Source: Tannerella sp. (GTDB lineage Bacteria; Bacteroidota; Bacteroidia; Bacteroidales; Tannerellaceae). Taken from it: a stretch of 5,039 nt of DNA. The notes beneath the pieces are model-generated. The model was not told the origin of the DNA. It saw only the letters and a list, made by a program, of their open reading frames with translations, and did no database searches. The position numbers and the translations under genes are program-made. Shown here in pieces: positions 1 through 5,039 of the stretch (positions are counted from its first letter, which is position 1; every line of letters begins with the position of its first letter). The stretch covers positions 1 to 5,039 of the forward strand of contig JAISGW010000114.1 of assembly GCA_031262895.1 (NCBI GenBank). The letters are read 5' to 3'.

Positions 1-1894
1 TTCCTTCCGTCAGCCATTTGGACTGGTCTTGTAGAAATTTCTCCTGACTGAAAGTCCAACCGCCGCCAATCGTGTAGAAGCTGCCATAACGGTTGTTGGA
101 ACCAAAGCGGGAAGAACCGTCCATACGATAGGAAGCCTGCGCCATGTACTTATTGTCGTAGGTATAGTTGACATTAGCGAAATAGCTTTGTATGGCCCAT
201 TCGTTAATCGTACCCTTCATGGAGTAAGGCGTAGTTACCACGTCGAAGACCTGGCCGCCCGAAGGAATGCCGCGGCCGGCGACGTCAGCGTCTTGGCTCC
301 GATAATCGCTGTACTCATAACCGAGAAAAGCTCCTATGGTATGCTTTTCGTTAAAAGTTTTATTGAAGCGAAGCAACTGGTTGCTGTAACGGGTTCGATA
401 ATCGATGTTTTCGTTTTCGATGGAACCGTTATAGGCTTCCGCGCCGATAGCAGTAGGGTCGGTGTACACCTCTTCCAAATATTTACGGAAGCTGATGCTG
501 TTGTTCGACTCGAAGGTCAACCAATCGTTAAAGCGATAGTCAAAGCCCAGGTTGGCCGTTACACCGAGTGTCTTTTCACGCGTCCAGTCTTTGTTGAGGT
601 CATGGTAGAAGTTGCTCGCGTCGCGTCCGAACCAATTGCTCTCCTTACCGGTGCGGACCGTGCCGTCTTCGTTGTAAGGATAATCCCAAGGCAGGTAGGT
701 GTACGAGGAATACAGGTCGGCCTCCTGATTGAAGGTGTGGGAATAGGAACCGGAAATTTTCGTTTTGATGGTCAGGTGGTCGTTGACGATATAGTCGTTG
801 TTGGACCTCAGACTATAGCGGGAAAAGTCATAGCCCTTAATTGTCCCTTCTTCGTCATAATAATCGGCCATAAGGAAGGAACGGTATTTCTTGGCTGCGC
901 CGCTGGTATAAGATATTGTATAATCCTGTGAGGGTGCCGTTTGGGTGGCCATCTTGAGCCAGTTGGTGTTGTGCTTCAAAAGGCTTTCGTTGAACCAGGT
1001 GCCTATGCCGGAAGTGGCCAGACCCTGCATGGAAGCCGTGTAATCGTATAACTGCTGCGAGTCCATCATCTTCAGGCGGCCGAAGGTCTGGTTGGCAATG
1101 CCGGCCTTTACGGAAACCTGCAGGCTGCTGTGGTTGGTGTTGCCCGTCTTGGTAGTGACGAGGATGACGCCGTTGGTGGCGCGCGAGCCGTAGAGCGCCG
1201 TGGCAGCCGCGTCTTTCAGCACGGTGATGCTGGCGATTTCGTTCGGGTTAAGCGAGGCGCCCGTACCTGCAACTACGCCGTCAATGACCCAGAGCGGGTC
1301 AAGCGAGGAGCCTATGGAACTGATGCCGCGGATTCGTATCTTCGCCGCCTGGCCCGGCTGGCCGGAGGTGCTCAATACCTGTACGCCGGCTACCTTGCCT
1401 TGAAGCATGTTGTTGACGTTGGACGCGGTGACCGTGTTCAAGGCGTCGGCGTTGACGGTGGCGATAGAGCCGGTCACAGAACTTTTCTTTTGCGTACCAT
1501 AAGCTACGACGACGACCTCGTTCAGGTTCTCCGCGTCTTCCGACAAGCGGACCACTTTGGCCGCCGAAGCCGGTACTTCCAAATTTTTGTATCCGATGAA
1601 GGATACCACCAAGGTCGCATGGGAAGAAGCCTCCAGGGTGAACTTGCCGTTCACGTCGGTGCTGGTCCCGTTTTGCGTTCCTTTCACGACTACATTGGCT
1701 CCGGCAATAGGCTCGCCACTTTTGGCGTCCACGACTTTGCCTGTTACCGTACCTGCTTGCCGTTGCGTCACCGGCGCTTCCTCACGGCTCGGGCCGTCCG
1801 CCCAAACCCTTTGCGGGACGACAGACAAGAAAATGCCTGTCGCTAAAACGATGGCTACCGTACAAGCATCTTTTCTCAGATTGAAATGAATCAT
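1..1894 (-). CDS. SusC/RagA-family TonB-dependent outer-membrane transporter (C-terminus beyond left edge)
   Basis: This is the N-terminal ~631 residues of a SusC-like TonB-dependent transporter, which normally runs to about 1000 residues; the frame is open to the left edge. These proteins form outer-membrane barrels that import glycans, peptides or other large nutrients with a SusD lipoprotein lid, powered by TonB. The ATG at 1894 gives a signal peptide with a likely cut after residue 32 (VWA|DG). Residues ~49-118 are a carboxypeptidase-regulatory-like beta domain (VTGKVVDAKSGEPIAGANV). Residues ~125-137 (NEVVVVAYGTQKK) are the conserved stretch before the plug. The plug follows, with LQGKVAGVQV (165-174), IRIRG (186-190), PLWVIDGV (200-207) and the SusC signature ITVLKDAAATALYGSRATNG near 223-242. 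The last visible part, with DGSSRFG, is a typical barrel segment. No STN domain is present, so signalling to an anti-sigma factor is not indicated. The substrate cannot be told; susD would be expected just beyond the left edge. Confidence 0.96.
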   Translation of the reverse strand, partial: MIHFNLRKDACTVAIVLATGIFLSVVPQRVWADGPSREEAPVTQRQAGTVTGKVVDAKSGEPIAGANVVVKGTQNGTSTDVNGKFTLEASSHATLVVSFIGYKNLEVPASAAKVVRLSEDAENLNEVVVVAYGTQKKSSVTGSIATVNADALNTVTASNVNNMLQGKVAGVQVLSTSGQPGQAAKIRIRGISSIGSSLDPLWVIDGVVAGTGASLNPNEIASITVLKDAAATALYGSRATNGVILVTTKTGNTNHSSLQVSVKAGIANQTFGRLKMMDSQQLYDYTASMQGLATSGIGTWFNESLLKHNTNWLKMATQTAPSQDYTISYTSGAAKKYRSFLMADYYDEEGTIKGYDFSRYSLRSNNDYIVNDHLTIKTKISGSYSHTFNQEADLYSSYTYLPWDYPYNEDGTVRTGKESNWFGRDASNFYHDLNKDWTREKTLGVTANLGFDYRFNDWLTFESNNSISFRKYLEEVYTDPTAIGAEAYNGSIENENIDYRTRYSNQLLRFNKTFNEKHTIGAFLGYEYSDYRSQDADVAGRGIPSGGQVFDVVTTPYSMKGTINEWAIQSYFANVNYTYDNKYMAQASYRMDGSSRFGSNNRYGSFYTIGGGWTFSQEKFLQDQSKWLTEG

Positions 1895-1967
1895 AAAGAT
1901 TTGTTTGGTTAAAAATTACGTAATATTCTCCATTGGTTTAGATGCTCGCCTGAAGCCATTGTTCCTA

Positions 1968-2001
1968 CTGGAGTTGTAGCATACCAGCTCTGGAGTTGTA
2001 G
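1968..2001. repeat. Two 12-bp direct repeats, 22 bp apart, in the susC leader
   Basis: CTGGAGTTGTAG occurs exactly at 1968-1979 and again at 1990-2001. The 22-bp period is about two turns of the helix, as expected for a dimeric regulator binding one face of the DNA. The repeats lie between the TATATTTG box and the start codon, so a repressor, an attenuating leader or an activator for a second nearer promoter are all possible. In the leader RNA, CCATT and CTAC (complements of 2002-2006 and 1998-2001) could pair with GTAG and AATGG (complements of 1965-1968 and 1956-1960), which encloses both repeats. The repeat itself is seen; the role is inferred. Confidence 0.6.
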
Positions 2002-2032
2002 AATGGGATCGGGTCAAGTCTCTTCTCCGCTG

Positions 2033-2040
2033 CAAATATA
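2033..2040 (-). promoter_or_regulatory. Probable -7 box of the susC-like gene
   Basis: On the minus strand this reads TATATTTG, a full match to the Bacteroidetes -7 consensus TAnnTTTG. I find no good TTTG at the usual 19-21 bp upstream; that place reads CCGG/ACCG. The promoter may therefore be weak or need an activator. Transcription from here would leave a leader of roughly 130 nt before the ATG at 1894. Confidence 0.5.
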
Positions 2041-2136
2041 GAGACGAAATATAAATGCGCCGGTAAAATCAGTGGCCTTTATTTCATAAAATCAGACTAA
2101 AAAATAGCCAAAACACGGAAGCGAAAAAGGATAGCA

Positions 2137-2155
2137 TGAGATAGGTAAAGTCTCA
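2137..2155 (-). terminator. Possible weak terminator after the aldolase gene
   Basis: On the minus strand TGAGA (2155-2151) can pair with TCTCA (2141-2137) around a 9-nt loop, and a run of five T follows a few bases later (minus-strand CCTTTTTCGC, 2130-2121). The stem is only five base pairs and includes the stop codon of the aldolase, so it is a weak candidate. It is the only hairpin-plus-T arrangement I see between the aldolase and the susC-like gene, both of which read leftwards; without it the operon could read through. Confidence 0.3.
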
Positions 2156-3217
2156 GGCGAGGGTGATGTCGGGGTCCAGATAAACGTCCTGCACAGCATT
2201 CAGCAGTTCTACACCCTCTTTCATGGGCTTCTGGAAAGCTTTGCGACCGCAAATCAGCCCCATGCCGCCGGCCCGCTTGTTGACCACGGCGGTGATGACG
2301 GCGTCCTTCAGGTCGGACGTTCCCTTCGATTCGCCGCCCGAGTTGATGAGTCCGGCGCGCCCCATGAAGCAATTGGCCACTTGGTAACGGCAAAGGTCTA
2401 CGGGATGTTCGGTGGCCAGTTCGGTGTACATCTTGTCGTTGTATTTGCCGAACTGGATGGCGCGGAATCCCCCGTTGTTGGCCGGCGATTTCTGCTTGAT
2501 GATGTCTGCCTGTATGGTAGCGCCCAAATAATTGGCCTGCCCCGTCAAGTCGGCCGAAGCATGATAGTCGGTGCCGTCTTTTTTGAAAGCCTCGTTGCGC
2601 AGGTAGCACCACAGGATGGTGGCCATGCCCAGTTCGTGCGCGTAGGCGAAGGCCTCGGCCACTTCGCGGAGCTGGCGGCGGCTTTCTCGCGAACCGAAAT
2701 AGACCGTTGCACCGACAGCCACGGCCCCCAGGTTCCAAGCTTCCTTCACGGTGCCGAACATGACCTGGTCGTAAGTGTTCGGATAGCTCAACAGCTCATT
2801 GTGGTTGAGCTTGACGATAAAGGGTATCTTATGCGCGTACTTCCTGGCCGTCGCGCCCAATACGCCGAAAGTGGAAGCCACGGCATTGCAGCCGCCTTCT
2901 ATGGCGAGGCGGATAATGTTCTCCGGGTCGAAATACAAAGGATTGGGGGCAAAAGAGGCGCCCGCCGAATGCTCTACACCCTGGTCGACGGGAAGAATGG
3001 AAAGGTAGCCCGTGCCGGCCAGCCGTCCGTGATTGAACAAGGCAGACAGGCTGCAGAGCGTACGTATGTTGCGGTCGGTATGCGCCCATAAGTCATCCAC
3101 TACCGTGGGCGAAGGGGCATGAACGAGCGAGCGTTCTATGGTCTTACAAGTATGCTTCAGATAGTAATCGGCCTCGTAACCGAGCAGGTCGTGTATGCGT
3201 TGTTTCGAATCGAACAT
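2153..3217 (-). CDS. fbaB: Class I fructose-bisphosphate aldolase, FbaB/DhnA type
   Basis: This 354-residue cytoplasmic enzyme should reversibly split fructose 1,6-bisphosphate into dihydroxyacetone phosphate and glyceraldehyde 3-phosphate through a Schiff base, in glycolysis and gluconeogenesis. It matches the bacterial/archaeal DhnA-type family in length (about 350 in E. coli FbaB) and motifs. DQGVEH has Asp78, IVKLNHNE has Lys136, TVYFGS has Tyr173, ADIIKQK has Lys241 as the likely Schiff-base lysine (E. coli Lys237 by my recollection), and GGES (294-297) plus CGR (323-325) form the phosphate site. It is full length and intact. The ATG at 3217 is the natural start; no Shine-Dalgarno is seen, as is normal in this phylum. 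The decarboxylase gene ends 45 bp upstream on the same strand and no promoter box is visible in the gap, so the two are probably co-transcribed. LsrF and the DKFP/ADH synthases share the fold, but overall similarity favours FbaB. Confidence 0.95.
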   Translation of the reverse strand: MFDSKQRIHDLLGYEADYYLKHTCKTIERSLVHAPSPTVVDDLWAHTDRNIRTLCSLSALFNHGRLAGTGYLSILPVDQGVEHSAGASFAPNPLYFDPENIIRLAIEGGCNAVASTFGVLGATARKYAHKIPFIVKLNHNELLSYPNTYDQVMFGTVKEAWNLGAVAVGATVYFGSRESRRQLREVAEAFAYAHELGMATILWCYLRNEAFKKDGTDYHASADLTGQANYLGATIQADIIKQKSPANNGGFRAIQFGKYNDKMYTELATEHPVDLCRYQVANCFMGRAGLINSGGESKGTSDLKDAVITAVVNKRAGGMGLICGRKAFQKPMKEGVELLNAVQDVYLDPDITLA

Positions 3218-3222
3218 GGGGA

Positions 3223-3250
3223 GACAGGAATTAGTAGACAGTAATCAGTA
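3223..3250. repeat. Short tandem heptads between the decarboxylase and aldolase genes
   Basis: On the plus strand the 28 bp divide into GACAGGA, ATTAGTA, GACAGTA, ATCAGTA. The two 14-bp halves agree at 12 of 14 positions. The array ends six bases before the aldolase ATG and so lies in its translation-initiation region. It may be a slippage product or a small spacer element; I assign no function. Confidence 0.5.
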
Positions 3251-3262
3251 GTTCGTGGAGGC

Positions 3263-3799
3263 CTATTCTAAGACAGGCGTGATAAAGTCAAGAAAGCAAA
3301 GGGCGGCGACGGCAGTCCCGTAACGCTTCTCTATGGTGATGCCTTCGGTAATGAAGTTCAGCTCGCCCAGATAATACTTGCTGTACGTTTTCTGGTGCAG
3401 GTCGTTGATGACGCGGATGAGGCGCGACTCCAGTTCCTCAATGCGGTAACGGCCGCTCACCTCGCAAACCAGACCGCCGACTTTCTCGTCGAAGTTTTCG
3501 TCCTTGTACATCCAGGCGTAGACAACGCCGGCAGAGACGAACTCGTCCTGGTAGCCGTGCGAGGTGGCCATGATGGTCTTTAGCTCCGAACCGAAGGGGG
3601 GAAGGTCAATCTCGTCCATTGTCACCAAATGGGCCGTGGCGGGGATGACCGACGAATAAGTCATGATGTTGAAGTCCGATATGCCTGCATCATACAAAGC
3701 CATGTGATAGGAACCGGCATGCTTTTCCAAATCGGATTCGCCGCTGCCCTTCGTTATGAAAAAAGTATTGGGTATTAAGTTTCCTACTTTCTTAACCAT
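3263..3799 (-). CDS. pdaD: Pyruvoyl-dependent arginine decarboxylase (PvlArgDC family)
   Basis: This 178-residue cytoplasmic proenzyme should convert arginine to agmatine and CO2, consuming a proton, for polyamine synthesis or acid resistance. Family members cut themselves at a Ser-Ser or Thr-Ser bond to form a beta chain and an alpha chain whose first residue becomes the pyruvoyl cofactor. Here the motif is NIMTYSSVIP, with cleavage expected between Ser49 and Ser50. Asn44 and Glu113 (GGLVCEVSG) line up with Asn47 and Glu109 of the Methanocaldococcus jannaschii enzyme as I recall it. The position of that enzyme's Asp35 is His32 here (SYHMALYDAG), an oddity at the substrate site. The C-terminus (RYGTAVAALCFLDF) resembles the chlamydial AaxB subgroup. 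Length is normal and the gene intact. The ATG at 3799 gives the usual N-terminus (IPNTFFITKGSGE). It is first in a likely operon with the aldolase, and diverges from the superoxide dismutase gene across 230 bp. No agmatine-using gene is in view. Confidence 0.92.
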   Translation of the reverse strand: MVKKVGNLIPNTFFITKGSGESDLEKHAGSYHMALYDAGISDFNIMTYSSVIPATAHLVTMDEIDLPPFGSELKTIMATSHGYQDEFVSAGVVYAWMYKDENFDEKVGGLVCEVSGRYRIEELESRLIRVINDLHQKTYSKYYLGELNFITEGITIEKRYGTAVAALCFLDFITPVLE

Positions 3800-3845
3800 T
3801 TGCCAATCAGTTTTATTTGATGAATACTCTTTAGTTTTAGGGGCA

Positions 3846-3853
3846 CAAAATTA
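3846..3853 (-). promoter_or_regulatory. Probable -7 box of the decarboxylase-aldolase operon
   Basis: The minus strand reads TAATTTTG, matching TAnnTTTG. It lies 46 bp before the ATG at 3799, leaving a leader of about 40 nt. No TTTG is found 19-21 bp upstream; the dyad at 3871-3886 lies about where that element should be, so the start may depend on a regulator. Confidence 0.5.
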
Positions 3854-3870
3854 GCAACTAATTCAATATG

Positions 3871-3886
3871 TCTATTAGACAATAGA
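3871..3886. promoter_or_regulatory. Small dyad between the divergent promoters, candidate operator
   Basis: TCTATTAGACAATAGA is a perfect 6-bp inverted repeat (TCTATT/AATAGA) with a 4-bp centre. An overlapping dyad, GTCTA-T-TAGAC, occupies 3870-3880. It sits about 20 bp upstream of the TAATTTTG box of the decarboxylase operon and about 20 bp upstream of the TTTG element of the superoxide dismutase promoter, so one regulator could act on both. The symmetry is seen; operator function is inferred, and AT-rich dyads this short also arise by chance. Confidence 0.35.
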
Positions 3887-3906
3887 TAAAATAATGTGGG
3901 GAAAGG

Positions 3907-3937
3907 TTTGCCCGTTCGGAAGCGGCATTTATTTTTG
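3907..3937 (+). promoter_or_regulatory. Superoxide dismutase promoter, Bacteroidetes type
   Basis: TTTG at 3907-3910 is followed after exactly 19 bp by TATTTTTG at 3930-3937, a full match to the Bacteroides primary-sigma consensus TTTG-N19-21-TAnnTTTG. Transcription should begin near 3944, giving a leader of about 85 nt rich in purines, ending in the A-rich stretch (ACAAAAAAGAAAACATT) that replaces a Shine-Dalgarno in this phylum. It is the best promoter in the window. Confidence 0.75.
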
Positions 3938-4029
3938 TCCAACAACAAATCGGGAACGCATAAAAGAAAGGTGGAAAGGACGAAGGCCGATTCACTGATA
4001 AATTACTAACAGACAAAAAAGAAAACATT

Positions 4030-4605
4030 ATGAAATTCGAATTAATCCAGTTGCCTTATGCAACAAACGCTTTGGCTCCGACAATCAGCCAGCAAACCAT
4101 AGAACTCCATCACGGGAAGCACCTGCAAGCTTACGTGAACAACCTGAATAAGATGATTGAGGGCAGCCATTTTGAAAAGACCGACCTGGAAACAATCGTC
4201 AGGGAATCCGAGGGGAGCCTCTTCAACAACGCTGGCCAGGTGCTGAACCACAATCTCTATTTCACCCAATTCTCCCCGCAGGGCGGAGGCGCGCCTTCAG
4301 GCGCCCTGGCCAAGGCCATAGCCGAAGCCTGGGGTTCGCTCGCACTCTTCCAAAAGGAATTCGAAGCGGCGGGCGCCGGCCTGTTCGGCTCGGGCTGGGT
4401 TTGGCTGGCCGCCGACGGGAACGGAAAACTATTCATCACCAAAGAAGCCAACGGGAGCAATCCCGTAACGAAAGGCCTGAAGCCTCTCCTCGGTTTCGAT
4501 GTCTGGGAACATGCCTATTACCTCGATTACCAGAACCGCCGCGCCGAACATCTGCACGAACTGTGGAAAATAGTGGATTGGAAAGCCGTAGAAGCCAGGT
4601 TCTAA
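4030..4605 (+). CDS. sodB: Iron/manganese superoxide dismutase, probably cambialistic
   Basis: This 191-residue cytoplasmic enzyme should dismute superoxide to peroxide and oxygen with one Fe or Mn per subunit. Metal ligands by family alignment are His27 (LHHGKH), His74 (LNHNLYF), Asp157 and His161 (FDVWEHAYY). His31 and Tyr35 are the gateway residues. Gln70 (NNAGQVLNH) is the Fe-type placement of the active-site glutamine; Mn enzymes have Gly there and Gln near residue 142-146, where this protein has Gly142. Gly155 before Phe-Asp157 is the residue reported for the metal-tolerant P. gingivalis enzyme, which by my recollection is also 191 residues and very similar throughout. The gene is intact and the ATG at 4030 gives the standard N-terminus (ELIQLPYATNALAP). 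No signal peptide is seen. It has its own strong promoter and a hairpin terminator 26 bp after the stop, so it is monocistronic. Confidence 0.97.
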   Translation: MKFELIQLPYATNALAPTISQQTIELHHGKHLQAYVNNLNKMIEGSHFEKTDLETIVRESEGSLFNNAGQVLNHNLYFTQFSPQGGGAPSGALAKAIAEAWGSLALFQKEFEAAGAGLFGSGWVWLAADGNGKLFITKEANGSNPVTKGLKPLLGFDVWEHAYYLDYQNRRAEHLHELWKIVDWKAVEARF

Positions 4606-4627
4606 TCCGGGCATGAGACGGTGTCAT

Positions 4628-4677
4628 AAAAAAAGCGTAGAGCTTAGGCCAAGGCCCGGCTCCACGCTTTCCTTTTT
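4628..4677. terminator. Bidirectional intrinsic terminator between sod and the LytM gene
   Basis: AAAGCGT (4632-4638) pairs with ACGCTTT (4664-4670), then one A/C mismatch, then GAGC (4640-4643) with GCTC (4659-4662). The 15-nt loop has GGCC twice and may fold further. On the plus strand TTTTT follows at 4673-4677; on the minus strand the seven A at 4628-4634 become a U7 run. It can therefore end both the superoxide dismutase transcript and the converging LytM transcript. The plus-strand T-run overlaps the LytM stop codon (4676-4678). Confidence 0.85.
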
Positions 4678-5032
4678 AATGGGCGCCTTCCGGCAGATAG
4701 TCCCTCAGCTGAGGAACCGGTTGGCCGTTTAGCAAGACTTCATAACGCAGGTGGGGTGTCACAGACTTTCCTGTTTTGCCGACCCGGCCGATGACTTGAC
4801 CCTTTTTGACCTTCTCGCCCGCTTTGACCGTATAGGATTTCAGATGGGCGTAAAACGTTTCGAGGCCATGCTCGTGCCGGATGCGCACGCAATTGCCGAA
4901 GCCGTGTTCATCCCAGGCGGCCGTTTCCACGACGCCGTTAGCGGTGCTCACTACCTCGGAGCCTTCGGGTGCTCCGAAGTTGGCGCCTACCGGAGGCGGC
5001 GGCGGGGTGGTCGACGTTTCGCCGTTCCCGGT
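4676..5032 (-). CDS. Degenerate LytM/M23-fold protein, C-terminal part; 5' end missing or broken
   Basis: The frame encodes a short Thr/Pro-rich linker (five Pro near 4991-5005) and then a LytM/M23 endopeptidase fold, a domain that cuts peptidoglycan cross-bridges or, when inactive, activates amidases (EnvC, NlpD). The fold is clear: VGANFGAP, ANGVVETAAW, GLETFYAHL, VKAGEKVKKGQVIGRVGKTG and HLRYEVLLNGQPV. The HxGxD motif reads PVGAN and HxH reads HLR, so all three zinc ligands (His, Asp, His) are replaced, while the YAHL histidine and the first His of HxH remain. The domain is probably non-catalytic. The frame is closed upstream by TAG at 5033-5035, and its only start-like codon is a GTG at 4951, inside the domain; that would give 91 residues. 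Family-like sequence extends upstream of that GTG, so it is unlikely to be the true start. No signal peptide is visible. The gene is a pseudogene, has a frameshift near the GCC/CCG tract, or carries a sequence error near the edge. Confidence 0.75.
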   Translation of the reverse strand, partial: TGNGETSTTPPPPPVGANFGAPEGSEVVSTANGVVETAAWDEHGFGNCVRIRHEHGLETFYAHLKSYTVKAGEKVKKGQVIGRVGKTGKSVTPHLRYEVLLNGQPVPQLRDYLPEGAH

Positions 5033-5039
5033 CTAAGTC

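Noticed and set aside
188..1889. Open frames on the plus strand (188-931, 1130-1846, 1200-1403, 1557-1889)
   Set aside because: They lie opposite the continuous SusC-like frame, show no recognisable domains and are explained by antisense reading of GC-rich codons.
1894..2152. A small gene in the gap upstream of the susC-like gene
   Set aside because: No frame there has a convincing start and protein-like composition; the stretch is explained by promoter, repeats and leader.
2097..3091. Open frames overlapping the aldolase (minus 2097-2738 and 2829-3089; plus 2381-3091 and 2799-3008)
   Set aside because: The aldolase frame carries all family motifs; the others have low-complexity, Arg/Gly/His-rich translations typical of shadow frames.
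3395..3583. 62-residue plus-strand frame inside the arginine decarboxylase gene
   Set aside because: Antisense to a clear PvlArgDC frame, with no start context or similarity.
4042..4627. Several alternative frames over the superoxide dismutase gene
   Set aside because: The dismutase frame has all four metal ligands and full length; the others are shadows, and two run into the terminator region.
4944..4985. Hairpin of GCTCACTACCTCGGAGC and CTTCGGGTGCTCCGAAG as regulatory elements
   Set aside because: CTCGGAGC and GCTCCGAAG can pair, but they lie within the LytM coding frame and have no T-run, so chance pairing in GC-rich codons is the simpler reading.
1..5039. CRISPR array, transposon ends, tRNA or rRNA, defence system
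   Set aside because: No regularly spaced repeats, transposase frame, terminal inverted repeats, tRNA-like cloverleaf or defence-protein motif was found on either strand.

Overview
The window looks like chromosomal DNA from a member of the Bacteroidales. The evidence is a SusC/RagA-type TonB-dependent outer-membrane transporter, promoters of the Bacteroidetes type (TTTG then TAnnTTTG), A-rich leaders without Shine-Dalgarno sequences, and a superoxide dismutase that closely resembles what I recall of the Porphyromonas gingivalis enzyme. Codons are fairly GC-rich at third positions, so a GC-moderate genus is more likely than a low-GC Bacteroides. The genus cannot be fixed from this window.

Layout from left to right. 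(1) 1-1894, minus: the first ~631 residues of a SusC-like transporter; its C-terminal barrel strands, and any SusD partner, lie beyond the left edge. (2) 1895-2152: its leader and promoter region, with a TATATTTG -7 box and two perfect 12-bp direct repeats 22 bp apart. (3) 3799-2153, minus: a probable two-gene operon, first a pyruvoyl-dependent arginine decarboxylase, then 45 bp later a class I (FbaB/DhnA-type) fructose-bisphosphate aldolase. (4) 3800-4029: a divergent promoter region with a strong promoter for the rightward gene, a likely -7 box for the leftward operon, and a small dyad between them. (5) 4030-4605, plus: an iron/manganese superoxide dismutase with the residues of cambialistic enzymes. 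(6) 4628-4677: a terminator that works on both strands. (7) 4676 to the right edge, minus: a LytM/M23-fold protein end that has lost all three expected zinc ligands and whose frame is closed by a TAG at 5033-5035, with no ATG start.

The genes are mostly housekeeping and stress functions: nutrient uptake across the outer membrane, glycolysis/gluconeogenesis, proton-consuming arginine decarboxylation and superoxide removal. I see no mobile element, CRISPR array, RNA gene or defence system. The points most worth a second look are the degenerate and apparently broken LytM gene at the right edge, the pairing of arginine decarboxylase with aldolase (and the His in the decarboxylase where an acidic substrate-site residue is expected), and the spaced direct repeats in the susC leader.
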